Source: Bifidobacterium catulorum
GTDB lineage: Bacteria > Actinomycetota > Actinomycetes > Actinomycetales > Bifidobacteriaceae
NCBI RefSeq assembly: GCF_003129925.1
Contig: NZ_QFFN01000010.1
Span: 1-64,000, forward strand
Direction: 5' to 3'
DNA length: 64,000 nt
Part shown: positions 8,005 through 16,739 of the stretch, piece after piece
How positions within the stretch are numbered: position 1 is the stretch's first letter
How the letters are laid out: each line of letters starts with the position of its first letter
Position numbers and translations under genes: made by a program
Notes under the pieces: generated by a model
The model's input: only the letters and a program-made list of their open reading frames with translations
Database searches by the model: none
What the model was told of the DNA's origin: nothing

Positions 8005-10548
8005 ATGACTGAAGGCAGGAACGGGGGCGTGCGGCAGGTGGCGCAACAACGGCCGCCGCGGCCCCACGCCATCGAGGTGCGCGGCGCGCGCGTGCACAAT
8101 CTCAAGAACATCAGCATCGACATCCCATTGGGCAGGATGGTCGGCGTCGCCGGCGTCTCCGGCTCGGGGAAATCCTCGCTGGCATTGGGCGTGCTGTACG
8201 CCGAAGGCTCGCGCCGGTATCTGGAGGCGCTCTCCACGTACACGAGACGCCGGCTCACCCAGGCGAACCGCGCGCAGGTGGATGAGGTGCTGCACGTGCC
8301 CGCCGCGCTCGCGCTGCATCAGCGTCCAGGCGTGCCCGGCGTGCGCTCCACGTTCGGCACGATGAGCGAACTGCTCAACAGCCTCCGTCTGCTCTTCTCC
8401 CGCGTCGGCTCCCACGTCTGCCCTCATTGCGGTGCCAGGAACGCGCCCAGCCTCAACGTCGCCGCGGAACTGCCCATCGTCTGCACCGGCTGCGGACGGG
8501 AATTCCACGGCCCCGGCGCCGAAAGCCTCGCGTTCAACTCGGCGGGGGCCTGCCCCACCTGCGCCGGCACGGGCATCATGCGCGAGGTCAACCGCGAGGC
8601 GCTGGTGCCCGACGAATCGAAATCCATAGACGACGGCGCCGTGCTGCCATGGGGGTCGCTCATGTGGGACCTCATGAAGCAGGTGTGCGGCGCGATGGGC
8701 GTGCGCACCAATGTGCCGTTCCGCGAGCTGACCGATCGGGAACGCGACATCGTGTTCAACGGGCCGGCCGTCAAGAAGCACATCCTGTACAAGCCGAAGA
8801 AGGGCGACGACTTCGCCGAACTCGACTTCACGTACTACAACGCCGTCTACACGGTGGAGAACGCGCTTGCCAAGGCCAAGGACGAGAAGGGGCTGAAGCG
8901 TGTGGCGCGGTTCCTCGTGGAGAAGCCGTGCTCGGACTGCGGCGGAACCAGGCTGTCGGCGGCGGCGAGGGAACCGATGGTCGACGGGATGAACCTTGCG
9001 CAGGCCACGGCGATGACCCTCGACGACGCCGTGTCATGGGTGCGTTCCGTGCCGCAGACCCTGCCCCCGGACATGCGACCGATGGCCACGAACATCGGCG
9101 AGTCGTTCCTCGATGTGGCCAGACGGCTGCTGGAACTCGGACTCGGCTACCTGTCGCTCGACCGTGCCGGCGCCACATTGTCGACCGGCGAGCGCCAGCG
9201 CGTGCAGCTTGCCCGTGCCGTGCGCAACCGTACGACCGGCGTGCTGTACGTGCTGGACGAGCCGTCGATCGGCCTGCATCCGGCGAATGTGGACGGTCTG
9301 CTCGGCGTGATGCGTGATCTGGTGGCCGATGGGAATTCCGTGGTCGTCGTCGACCATGACGTGCGCGTGCTCAAGGCCGCCGACCATCTGGTGGAGATGG
9401 GCCCGGTGGCCGGTGCAGACGGCGGCCACGTGATCGCGCAGGGCTCGGTCGTTGACGTCGAGCGGACGGCAGGCAGCCGCATCGCGCCGTTTCTTCGGGA
9501 GACCGCGCCGTCGCGCGTCCGTCCGGTCGTCGGGGGCGCCGACATGTTCGAGCATGGCCGAATCCACATGGCGACCGACGCGCTGCATACCGTCAAGCCG
9601 TTGGATGTGTCGATTCCCCGCGGCCGGCTCACCGTGGTGACGGGCGTCTCCGGTTCGGGCAAGACGACGATGGTGTTGGAGTCGCTGGTTCCGGCGTTGC
9701 GCGCTTCGGCCGCCGGGGAGGCGCTGCCGGGGCATGTGCGCCGCGTCGAGGCCGATGGCATCATGCGGGCGAACCTCATCGACGCCACGCCGATCGGCGC
9801 GAACGTGCGCTCGACCGTCGCCACCTACGCCGGTGTGCACGACGAGCTGCGTCGTGCGTTCGCCCGCGGCGAGGAGGCCAAGGCGGCCGGATTCAAGGCC
9901 GGGGATTTCTCCTACAACACCGGTCGGCTGCGGTGCCCCACCTGCGACGGCACGGGGTCGATCTCGCTTGACGTACAGTTCCTGCCCGATGTGACCATCG
10001 AATGCCCCGATTGCCATGGGAGCCGGTATGCGCAGGAGGCCGGGCGAATCCACCGTCGTCCGCGGCACGGCGACGGCCAGGCGTTGACGCTGCCTCAGTT
10101 CATGGCGATGAGCGTGGATGAGGCGTTGGACGCCACCGCCGACCTGCGTAAGGTCCATGCGCGGCTGGGGACGCTGCATGATCTGGGGCTCGGATATCTG
10201 ACGCTCGGCGAGCCGACGCCGGCCCTGTCGGGCGGCGAGGCTCAGCGGCTCAAGCTCGCCAGCGAAATGGGCAAGGCGCAGTCCGACGCGGTGTTCGTGT
10301 TCGACGAGCCGACCATCGGATTGCATCCACTCGACGTGCGTGTGCTGCTCGGCGTGTTCGATCGTCTGGTCGGGGCCGGTGCCACGGTCGTCGTCATCGA
10401 ACACGATCTGGACGTCATCGCCAATGCCGACCACATCATCGACATGGGGCCGGGCGGCGGCGAATCCGGCGGTCGCATCGTCGCCGCCGGCTCGCCCGCC
10501 GACATCGCCGCCTGCGACGACAGCGTCACCGGCCGTTACCTGCCGTGA
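8005..10548 (+). CDS. UvrA2-like ABC protein (excinuclease UvrA homologue)
   Basis: 847 residues with two ABC modules. The first has Walker [10 protein letters not shown] and signature [14 protein letters not shown]; the second has Walker [10 protein letters not shown] and signature [15 protein letters not shown]. Zinc-type CxxC pairs (CPHC/CTGC, CPTC, CSDC, CPTC, CPDC) are spread as in UvrA. It is about 100 residues shorter than housekeeping UvrA and the segment where UvrB binds is reduced, which fits the UvrA2 class linked to drug or DNA-intercalator tolerance. The ATG at 8005 was chosen because a TACAAT box ends 6 bases upstream; an open frame runs further 5' but would lie inside the promoter. 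The next gene (minus strand) overlaps its 3' end by 13 bases. Confidence 0.85.
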   Translation: MTEGRNGGVRQVAQQRPPRPHAIEVRGARVHNLKNISIDIPLGRMVGVAGVSGSGKSSLALGVLYAEGSRRYLEALSTYTRRRLTQANRAQVDEVLHVPAALALHQRPGVPGVRSTFGTMSELLNSLRLLFSRVGSHVCPHCGARNAPSLNVAAELPIVCTGCGREFHGPGAESLAFNSAGACPTCAGTGIMREVNREALVPDESKSIDDGAVLPWGSLMWDLMKQVCGAMGVRTNVPFRELTDRERDIVFNGPAVKKHILYKPKKGDDFAELDFTYYNAVYTVENALAKAKDEKGLKRVARFLVEKPCSDCGGTRLSAAAREPMVDGMNLAQATAMTLDDAVSWVRSVPQTLPPDMRPMATNIGESFLDVARRLLELGLGYLSLDRAGATLSTGERQRVQLARAVRNRTTGVLYVLDEPSIGLHPANVDGLLGVMRDLVADGNSVVVVDHDVRVLKAADHLVEMGPVAGADGGHVIAQGSVVDVERTAGSRIAPFLRETAPSRVRPVVGGADMFEHGRIHMATDALHTVKPLDVSIPRGRLTVVTGVSGSGKTTMVLESLVPALRASAAGEALPGHVRRVEADGIMRANLIDATPIGANVRSTVATYAGVHDELRRAFARGEEAKAAGFKAGDFSYNTGRLRCPTCDGTGSISLDVQFLPDVTIECPDCHGSRYAQEAGRIHRRPRHGDGQALTLPQFMAMSVDEALDATADLRKVHARLGTLHDLGLGYLTLGEPTPALSGGEAQRLKLASEMGKAQSDAVFVFDEPTIGLHPLDVRVLLGVFDRLVGAGATVVVIEHDLDVIANADHIIDMGPGGGESGGRIVAAGSPADIAACDDSVTGRYLP

Positions 10549-11600
10549 TTCGGTGCGTCTGCGGTCGTTGGCCGGCGCGTCTGCGGTCCATCGGCCGGGG
10601 CGTCCGCGGCGTCCGTTCGGCCGCCTGTGGTCATGACGACGATCTTCCCGTTGGCCTGGCCTGATTCCAGGAGTGTGTGAGCGTCGGCGATATGGTCGAT
10701 GTCGAAGACCGTCGATACCGGCAACGGCATGTCCCCGGATTCCACGCCGTCGAGGAAGCGTTGCAGCACGTCGGCGGGCAGGTCGCTTGCTTCCCCCGAA
10801 TAGGCGGTGAGTCGCACTCCGGTGGGTAGGAAGTCGATGGGGTAGAAGTCGTGGATCGTCCATTGGCCGGACAGCATGCCTGAGAAGCAGACGACGCCTC
10901 CGCGGCGCATGCAGCGAACCGTGTCATGCAGCGTGGGCGCGCCCACGAGTTCTATCGCACGGTCGATGTCGTGCAGATGCCCGGCAAGACGGCCATCGTC
11001 GATGGCCACGACATCGACTCCGATCCGTTTCAGCGTCTCGGTTTTCCCGGGGTCCCGCGTTGTCGCGATGACGGTCAGTCCCATGCGTTTGGCGAGCACC
11101 GCCGCCGCCATGCCCACCGATGACGTGCCGCCGCGGATCAGCAGGGTCTCTCCCGGCCGTACCCCGGCGCCGACGGTGAGGCTGCCGTATGCGGTCTGCA
11201 GCATCTCCGGTACGGCGCCCAGTCGTTCCCAAGGCAGGGTGGAGCGGAATGGGATGATCTGGTCGTTGGGTACGCATGTGTATTGTGCGTAGCCTCCGTC
11301 GAAGGTTCGTCCCATGCCGCCCATCATCGTCATGACCTGTTGGCCTTGGGGGAATGCTCCGGATGGGTCGAGGTCTACGATGCCGGTGGCCTCGATGCCG
11401 AGTATGCGCGGCAGCGTGACCGCATCGCCCGAGAGTCCCTGACGTGTGTAGAGTTCCGACCGGTTGATGCCGAATGCCATGACCTTGATGCGTGTCCATC
11501 CCGGTTTCGGCTCCGGGATGGCGACACGCCGGATGGCGAGCTCCCGAGCCGTGCAGGGCCGTTCCATCACCACGGCCGCCATAGTCTGTTTTTCCGCCAT
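10536..11600 (-). CDS. MDR-family zinc-independent alcohol dehydrogenase/quinone oxidoreductase
   Basis: 354 residues of the medium-chain dehydrogenase/reductase superfamily. The N-terminal GroES-like fold includes GINRSELYTRQG and GIEATGIV. The Rossmann domain carries the NADP-binding stretch LLIRGGTSSVGMAAAVLAKRMGLTVIATTR, with the family's AxxGxxG replaced by GTSSVG. The cysteine/histidine zinc ligands of classical ADH are absent, so it belongs with quinone oxidoreductases (QOR/CAA43). Likely role: NADPH-dependent reduction of quinones or unsaturated carbonyls. It has an AAGGAA ribosome site. The C-terminal 25 or so residues are Ala/Asp/Thr/Arg-rich and look like a non-conserved tail. Its promoter coincides with an operator shared with the reductase at 34.7 kb, implying common control by the PadR encoded there. 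Confidence 0.85.
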   Translation of the reverse strand: MAEKQTMAAVVMERPCTARELAIRRVAIPEPKPGWTRIKVMAFGINRSELYTRQGLSGDAVTLPRILGIEATGIVDLDPSGAFPQGQQVMTMMGGMGRTFDGGYAQYTCVPNDQIIPFRSTLPWERLGAVPEMLQTAYGSLTVGAGVRPGETLLIRGGTSSVGMAAAVLAKRMGLTVIATTRDPGKTETLKRIGVDVVAIDDGRLAGHLHDIDRAIELVGAPTLHDTVRCMRRGGVVCFSGMLSGQWTIHDFYPIDFLPTGVRLTAYSGEASDLPADVLQRFLDGVESGDMPLPVSTVFDIDHIADAHTLLESGQANGKIVVMTTGGRTDAADAPADGPQTRRPTTADAPNHGR

Positions 11601-11630
11601 TGCAGGGTTCCTTTCCTGATTAACGCCCTA

Positions 11631-11659
11631 ATGATATATCTCGTTTTTAAATATATCAA
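11631..11659 (-). promoter_or_regulatory. Promoter and overlapping PadR-type operator of the MDR gene
   Basis: Read leftward, -35 TTGATA (11659-11654) and -10 TATCAT (11636-11631) are 17 bases apart. The same DNA is an inverted repeat, TGATATAT-N11-ATATATCA (11632-11658). The outer 21 of its 27 positions are identical to the element at 35490-35516, so binding there would block RNA polymerase directly. Confidence 0.75.
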
Positions 11660-11755
11660 TTTGAAATGTGTCGAAATGAAATGTATGGTGTTGGATGATC
11701 GACGTCGGCAATGACGTCGTGACGAATGGAACTCGAAGGAATCGGGAGTGGTCTG

Positions 11756-12523
11756 ATGACGATTGTGTTCGACCATGTCTCCAAGACATACGACGACGGA
11801 ACCATTGGCGTGGGGGATGTGTCGCTGACTGTGCGGGACGGGGAGGTCATGGTGCTTGTCGGCCCATCGGGCTCGGGCAAGACCACGCTCATGCGTATGG
11901 TGAACCGCATGGTGGAGCCGACCTCGGGCCGTGTGCTGATCGATGGCCGTGATGTGCGGGGCCGCGACCCCATCGCGCTGCGCCGTTCCATCGGCTATGT
12001 GATCCAAGGCGGCGGGCTGCTGCCTCACCGTACCGTGGTCGACAACATCGCCACGATACCCATGCTCAACGGCGTGGGGAGGAAGCGGGCGCGCGACCAT
12101 GCCATGGGGCTGCTCGGCAAGGTGGGGCTGGACGCGTCGCTGGCCGGACGCTATCCGGCGCAGTTGTCCGGCGGCCAGCGTCAGCGGGTCGGCGTGGCCC
12201 GCGCCCTTGCCGCCGACGCGCGGATACTGCTGATGGACGAGCCGTTCTCCGCGGTCGATCCGGTGGTTCGCCGCGAACTGCAGAACGAGGTCAGGCGGGT
12301 GCAGCATGATTTCGGCGTCACCGTGGTGTTCGTTACCCACGACATCAACGAGGCGTTCTTCCTCGCCGACCGTATCGCGCTATTGGGCGATGGTGGCGTG
12401 CTGGAACAGGTCGACGTCCCGTCGCGGATTCTTGGAACGCCGGCCAATGAGCGTGTCCGCGCCTTTGTGGAGGCCGGGCGACCCCGTATGGATAAAGGGG
12501 TGCGATGTGGCCTGGCTGTATGA
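11756..12523 (+). CDS. opuCA: Compatible-solute ABC transporter, ATPase (OpuCA/ProV type)
   Basis: 255 residues with Walker A GPSGSGKTT, Q-loop in GYVIQGGGLLPHRTV, signature LSGGQRQRVGVARA, Walker B ILLMDEPF and switch histidine in FVTHD. The GYVIQGGGLLPH sequence is characteristic of the glycine betaine/carnitine/choline (OpuC/ProU) branch. It lacks the C-terminal CBS pair often found in OpuCA, ending soon after the ABC fold. The ATG at 11756 has a GGGAG site 7 bases before it. The downstream permease overlaps it by 17 bases, so the operon is tightly coupled. It energises uptake of betaine-like osmoprotectants. Confidence 0.88.
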   Translation: MTIVFDHVSKTYDDGTIGVGDVSLTVRDGEVMVLVGPSGSGKTTLMRMVNRMVEPTSGRVLIDGRDVRGRDPIALRRSIGYVIQGGGLLPHRTVVDNIATIPMLNGVGRKRARDHAMGLLGKVGLDASLAGRYPAQLSGGQRQRVGVARALAADARILLMDEPFSAVDPVVRRELQNEVRRVQHDFGVTVVFVTHDINEAFFLADRIALLGDGGVLEQVDVPSRILGTPANERVRAFVEAGRPRMDKGVRCGLAV

Positions 12524-13172
12524 CAATGCCCCGGTCATCGGGGGATACGCCGCCGCCCACGCCTGGTACAGCCTGGTGCCGTTGGTCGTCGGCGTCGTGT
12601 TCTCCGTCCCTGTCGGTTGGCTGGTCAGCCGCGCCGCGCATGGCCGGGGGATGGTCCTCGCCATCGTGGGCGCATTGTATGCGATCCCCTCGCTTCCGCT
12701 GCTTATGGTGCTGCCGTCGATTCTCGGCACACGCATCCTCGACCCCATCAATCTGGAGGTCGCGTTGGGCATGTATGCGGTGGCGTTGATGGTCCAATAC
12801 TGCGTCGACGCCTTCGATTCGGTCGACAGCACGGTGCTGCAATCGGCCGACGCCATGGGATTCGGCGGATTCCGGCGTTTTTGGGATGTCGAGTTGCCTC
12901 AGGCCGCTCCGGTGATCCTCGCTGGGATGCGCGTGGTCTCGGTGAGCACCATCAGCCTCATCACGGTCGGTTCGCTCATCGGGGTCGAATCGCTGGGCAT
13001 GCTGTTCGTCGAAGGCTATCAGCGATCATTCCCGTTTGAGATCCTCGTCGGCATCGTCGGCACCATGGGCATCGCCGCCGCGTTCGACGCGGCACTGGTC
13101 GTCATCGGCGGGATGCTCATGCCGTGGAATCGGGCGGTGGGGCACGGCATCGGGGAAAGGGGACGTCGATGA
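12507..13172 (+). CDS. Compatible-solute ABC transporter permease (OpuCB-like)
   Basis: 221 residues with several transmembrane helices. The permease cytoplasmic loop (EAA-type) is DSTVLQSADAMGFGGFRRFWDVELPQAAPVILAGMR. I place the start at GTG 12507 (VAWLYDN), preceded by AAAGGGG, because the open frame further upstream lies inside the ATPase gene. It ends with an ATGA overlap onto the next permease. Two permeases with one binding protein is the normal OpuC layout. Confidence 0.85.
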   Translation: MAWLYDNAPVIGGYAAAHAWYSLVPLVVGVVFSVPVGWLVSRAAHGRGMVLAIVGALYAIPSLPLLMVLPSILGTRILDPINLEVALGMYAVALMVQYCVDAFDSVDSTVLQSADAMGFGGFRRFWDVELPQAAPVILAGMRVVSVSTISLITVGSLIGVESLGMLFVEGYQRSFPFEILVGIVGTMGIAAAFDAALVVIGGMLMPWNRAVGHGIGERGRR

Positions 13173-13843
13173 ACGACGCGTATGGTCAGGTGGCCGGCTG
13201 GTTCGCCGACCCTGCGAACTGGTATGGTCCCGCGGGGCTGGTCGAGCGGACCGGCGTCTACCTGTGGCAGTGCTTCGCCACGCTGGCGCTCGCCGCGCTC
13301 GTGGCGGTTCCGCTGGGACTGTTCATCGGACACACGGGATATGGCAGGTCCGTCATGGTTCCCGTCACAGGCGCCCTGCGTTCCCTGCCGACGTTGGGGT
13401 TGCTGTCCGCATTGTCGCTGTTGCTGGGGCTTGGTCTGGCCGCGCCGATGGCGGCCCTCACCGTGTTGGCGGTCCCTCCGATACTCGCCGGGGTCTACGC
13501 CGGCATCGAATCCGTGGAGGGGGAGCTCGTCGATGCGTCGCGGGCCATCGGCTTCACCGAATGGGAGATCCTCGTCCAGGTGGAGTTGCCGCTCGCCGCG
13601 CCCCTAATCGTGGCGGGGTTCCGCTCCGCGACGGTGCAGGTCCTCGCCACGTGGACCGTCGCCGCCTACCTTCCGGTCGAGGGACTGGGACGGTATCTCA
13701 TCGACGGCCTCGCCGTCCACGACTATGTACGGATGTTGGCCGGCTCCGTGGTCGTCATCGTGCTGGAACTGGCGGCCAACGGCCTGTTCGCGGTCCTCGG
13801 CCGCGTCGTCGCAGGACGGTTGCCGACTGCGAAAAACCAATGA
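13169..13843 (+). CDS. Compatible-solute ABC transporter permease (OpuCD-like)
   Basis: 224 residues, six predicted membrane helices, with the loop ELVDASRAIGFTEWEILVQVELPLAAPLIVAGFRSATVQV typical of betaine/choline permeases. It overlaps the first permease by 4 bases, and the binding-protein gene follows after 30 bases. The N-terminal 30 residues are soluble and contain a Trp-rich stretch (GWFADPANWYGPAG). Confidence 0.86.
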   Translation: MNDAYGQVAGWFADPANWYGPAGLVERTGVYLWQCFATLALAALVAVPLGLFIGHTGYGRSVMVPVTGALRSLPTLGLLSALSLLLGLGLAAPMAALTVLAVPPILAGVYAGIESVEGELVDASRAIGFTEWEILVQVELPLAAPLIVAGFRSATVQVLATWTVAAYLPVEGLGRYLIDGLAVHDYVRMLAGSVVVIVLELAANGLFAVLGRVVAGRLPTAKNQ

Positions 13844-13873
13844 ATCAGAACACATCAAGGCAAAGGAATCATC

Positions 13874-14788
13874 ATGGCATTGTCATCACGCATCATCTCC
13901 GTAGTGGCCGCGGCCACGGTCGCAGCCCTGACGCTGTCCGGCTGCGGGTCGTCCGATCCGTTCGGATCCTCGGCGTCGTCGGACGGTGGCGGCTCGTCCA
14001 TCGTCGTCGGTTCGGCCAACTTCTCCGAAAGCGAGATCATCGCACGTATCTACGCCCGGGCGTTGAACGACGAGGGCATCAGAGCGTCGGTCAAAGCCAA
14101 CATCGGATCTCGCGAGGTCTATATGAAAGCGCTGGAGGACGGTTCCATCGACATGGTCCCCGACTATTCCGGCAATCTGCTGCAGTATTACGATGCCGAT
14201 TCCACCGCGGTTTCCGAGAACGACGTCTACAAGGCGTTGGGCAAGGCCCTGCCGGACGGCGTCGGCGTGCTCGACAAGGCGGCCGCCCAGGACGCCGACT
14301 CGTTCTATGTGACCAAAAAGACCAGCGAGGACAAGGGTGTGAGATCGCTTGCCGATCTGGGCAGGCTCGGCTCGCATGTGAAGATCGCCGCGCCGCCGGA
14401 ATTCGCCGGACGCGCATACGGTCCGGACGGTCTGAAGAAGCACTACGGCGTCGACGTCACGCTCGTCCCCGTCAACGACGGTGGCGGCGCCGCCACCGTG
14501 AAGGCGCTGACGGATGGTTCCGTGCAGTTCGTCAGACTCGATTCCACGTCGCCGCTGATCGCCGCGAACGATCTGGTCCGTCTGGACGATCCCGAACAGC
14601 TGATTCTGGCGCAGAACGTCGTACCCGTGATCGCCTCGGACAGGGTGAACGACAAGGCCCGTGCCGTGATCGACAGGGTGCAGTCCGCATTGACCACCGA
14701 CGATCTGATGGAGATGAACGCCCGAAGCGCCAATGACAAGGAGAGCGCGCAGCGGGTCGCCGTGGACTGGCTGAAGAAGGCGCGGTAG
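13874..14788 (+). CDS. Osmoprotectant substrate-binding lipoprotein (OpuCC/OsmX type)
   Basis: 304 residues. A lipoprotein signal peptide ends in the lipobox LSGC (about residues 21-24), then a Ser/Gly-rich linker leads to the binding domain, which begins IVVGSANFSESEIIARIYARAL and continues NIGSREVYMKALEDGSIDMVPDYSGNLL. This is the PF04069 (OpuAC) fold of quaternary-amine binders. The lipid-anchored protein delivers substrate to the two permeases. An AAGGAA ribosome site lies before the ATG. The next gene, padR, starts 3 bases after the stop. Confidence 0.9.
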   Translation: MALSSRIISVVAAATVAALTLSGCGSSDPFGSSASSDGGGSSIVVGSANFSESEIIARIYARALNDEGIRASVKANIGSREVYMKALEDGSIDMVPDYSGNLLQYYDADSTAVSENDVYKALGKALPDGVGVLDKAAAQDADSFYVTKKTSEDKGVRSLADLGRLGSHVKIAAPPEFAGRAYGPDGLKKHYGVDVTLVPVNDGGGAATVKALTDGSVQFVRLDSTSPLIAANDLVRLDDPEQLILAQNVVPVIASDRVNDKARAVIDRVQSALTTDDLMEMNARSANDKESAQRVAVDWLKKAR

Positions 14789-14791
14789 CCC

Positions 14792-15436
14792 ATGAACGTC
14801 GTCGAGATCATGACGTTGGGATTCCTGTCAGAAGGACCGTTGTGCGGATATCGTCTGCGTAAGAAGATGACGCAGCTGTATGGGTATGCCCGTGCGTTCA
14901 GCGACGGCACCCTGCATTCAGTCACCGGCCGGTTCGTCAAGGCGGGATATCTGAGGGAGAGCTTCGACGTCGTCAACGGTCGTTGTCTGCGCATCTTCCA
15001 TCTGGAGCCTGCCGGCCGTGAGCGGCTTGTCGACGAGTTGCGGAACACGCATGGCTACATGCTCGCCGACATCACCAAATGGTCGATAGTCATGTCGTTC
15101 CTGTCGGTAGTGCCCGATGAGGATGACCGGCGTACCGTGCTGCAGCGTCGGCTGGATCTGGTGAACTCGGATATGCGCAACCTGTACGGCAACGGCGAGG
15201 GGCCCCTCGGGAACGATCGTCTGACCGACCGGTACCGTCGTGCCATCATGCGAATCCATGACGCCGAGATCGCATCCGAACGCGAATGGCTGATGGGGGA
15301 GCTGGGCCGCGGCGTCATCGGGCGTGCGAGGCCAGCATGTAATCCACCGGGGTGCCGTCATCGATCCAGTTCGGCAGCTCGTCCCCGAACAGTTGCCGCC
15401 GAATCAGATTGGCGGCTCCCTCCAGATTGTCGGTGA
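14792..15436 (+). CDS. PadR-family regulator with an antisense-overlapping C-terminal extension
   Basis: 214 residues. The first 170 or so align closely with the PadR protein at 35634 (MNVVEIMTLGFLSEGPLCGYRLRKKM versus MNIVELMTLGFLSEEPLCGYRLKKKM). The winged helix is followed by a helical dimerisation region (FHLEPAGRERLVDELRNTHGYMLADITKWS). The paralogue stops after AERRWLERELGVA; this one continues for about 40 Pro/Arg/Ser-rich residues that lie antisense to the last codons of the ROK gene. The tail looks like run-on after loss of the original stop. Co-transcription with the osmoprotectant transporter suggests it responds to, or controls, that operon. Confidence 0.82.
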   Translation: MNVVEIMTLGFLSEGPLCGYRLRKKMTQLYGYARAFSDGTLHSVTGRFVKAGYLRESFDVVNGRCLRIFHLEPAGRERLVDELRNTHGYMLADITKWSIVMSFLSVVPDEDDRRTVLQRRLDLVNSDMRNLYGNGEGPLGNDRLTDRYRRAIMRIHDAEIASEREWLMGELGRGVIGRARPACNPPGCRHRSSSAARPRTVAAESDWRLPPDCR

Positions 15437-16565
15437 CGGTTTCGGTCGTCGCCACGATGCGCAGGTTTCGCGTGGTGGGCGGCAGGGAGCGGCGGTAGAC
15501 GCATTCCCTGAGACGCGCCAGATACGCCTCGCCTATGGTGATGCCTTCTCCGCCGATCACCACAAGTGAGGGGTTGAGCAGATTGATGATGGACGATAGC
15601 GTTTCCCCGATCGCGTCCGCGCTTGTTCGCAGAATGCGGCCGACGACGTGATCGGCGGCTCCGGCGGGGGAGAACAGGTCGGCGAGGGTCGGCTCGCCAT
15701 GGTCCGCGATGCATTGTTGCAGATAGGGGCTGTCGTCCGATGATTCGACGGCCTGGGCGGTCATTCCCCATCCTGCCGCCACGGCTTCAAGACAGCCGGT
15801 TTTGCCGCAGCGGCAGGGTACGTTCGATCCGGGTACCGCCACATGCCCGATGTCGCCCGCCGCGCCGTCCGCCCCGCGGTGGATGGCGCCGTTGACGATG
15901 AGGCCGGCGCCGATGCCCTGTCCGATCTTGAGATAGACGAGATTGTCGGTGTTCTCGTTCGTCAGCGTTCGCTGCGCCTCGACGGCCAGGAGATTCACGT
16001 CGTTGTCGACCCATACGGGGGCGTGGAGCCGTGATTCGAGCGGCGACCGGACGTTCACATCGTGCCATTCCGGCATGACGGGCGGCGAGATGACGGTGCC
16101 GGTCGCGAAGTCTATGATGCCGGTGACTCCCACCCCTACGGCCCACAGTGGAAGGTCCCGGTCATGTGTCATGTCGGATATGGCGTCGACCATGCGGTTC
16201 AGCGCGATGTCCGGGTCGGTGAAGATGCTGTTGTCGAGTCGTCTCCGGTCGATGATGGTGCCGTCAAGGTCGCTGATGCCCACGACGGCGTATGTCTGAC
16301 TGATCGCGCATAGGGCGAGAAGGGCGGCCCCGGAGCGGAATCGCAGCAGCCGGGGCGTTCGTCCGCCGGTGGACTTCCCGCTTCCCGATTCCTCGATGAG
16401 TCCCAGCCGCAGTGCTGTGTCGATGCGTTGACGGGCCGCCGTTCGCCCCAATCCGGTGGCCTGTTCCAATGCGGGTCTGTTGTTGGCCTCGTTACGTTGC
16501 ACGAGCTGCACGATACGGGCGAGCGGCACATTGGCTATGTTCGCGTGTTGCGGGGTCGACTTCAT
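15315..16565 (-). CDS. ROK-family transcriptional repressor of the adjacent catabolic operon
   Basis: 416 residues. An N-terminal winged helix (VPLARIVQLVQRNEANNRPALEQATGLGRTAARQRIDTAL) precedes a sugar-kinase-like ROK domain. The domain shows the ATP-site remnant GVGVTGIIDFATGTV, sugar-contact motif VWVDNDVNLLAVEAQ, the zinc motif CRCGKTGCLEAVAAG and the C-terminal IGGEGITIGEAYL. Such proteins sense a sugar and repress nearby genes. I start it at 16565, where AAAGGAA precedes the ATG. It is divergent from the DUF1080-dehydrogenase-isomerase operon and their promoters overlap, so it is the likely local repressor. Its 3' end overlaps the padR gene by 122 bases on the opposite strand. Confidence 0.88.
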   Translation of the reverse strand: MKSTPQHANIANVPLARIVQLVQRNEANNRPALEQATGLGRTAARQRIDTALRLGLIEESGSGKSTGGRTPRLLRFRSGAALLALCAISQTYAVVGISDLDGTIIDRRRLDNSIFTDPDIALNRMVDAISDMTHDRDLPLWAVGVGVTGIIDFATGTVISPPVMPEWHDVNVRSPLESRLHAPVWVDNDVNLLAVEAQRTLTNENTDNLVYLKIGQGIGAGLIVNGAIHRGADGAAGDIGHVAVPGSNVPCRCGKTGCLEAVAAGWGMTAQAVESSDDSPYLQQCIADHGEPTLADLFSPAGAADHVVGRILRTSADAIGETLSSIINLLNPSLVVIGGEGITIGEAYLARLRECVYRRSLPPTTRNLRIVATTETVTDNLEGAANLIRRQLFGDELPNWIDDGTPVDYMLASHAR

Positions 16566-16628
16566 CGCGTTCCTTTTCGCCGGCATATCGGTTTCGTGTT
16601 TTTCGTTTTCATCCTACAACACTCCGTC

Positions 16629-16669
16629 TTGACTTTTGTTTAAAATAAACATAATCTAAATCATGTCAA
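16629..16669. promoter_or_regulatory. Overlapping divergent promoters with a ROK operator
   Basis: Rightward: -35 TTGACT (16629-16634), 17-base spacer, -10 TAATCT (16652-16657). Leftward for the ROK gene: -35 TTGACA (16669-16664), 16-base spacer, -10 TATTTT (16647-16642). The palindrome TGTTTA-AAA-TAAACA (16637-16651) occupies the rightward spacer and covers the leftward -10. One repressor dimer could therefore shut both promoters. Confidence 0.75.
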
Positions 16670-16688
16670 ACAAAACTAAAGTCTTTCT

Positions 16689-16708
16689 AAACACAATGAA
16701 GTGTGTTT
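16689..16708. promoter_or_regulatory. Second inverted repeat downstream of the catabolic promoter
   Basis: AAACACA-N6-TGTGTTT lies about 25-45 bases after the predicted rightward transcription start and before the ribosome site. It could be a second operator, for example for a LacI-type or global regulator. No partner is identified. Confidence 0.45.
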
Positions 16709-16739
16709 TGCAATAACGAAATCAGGAAAGGATTATGCG

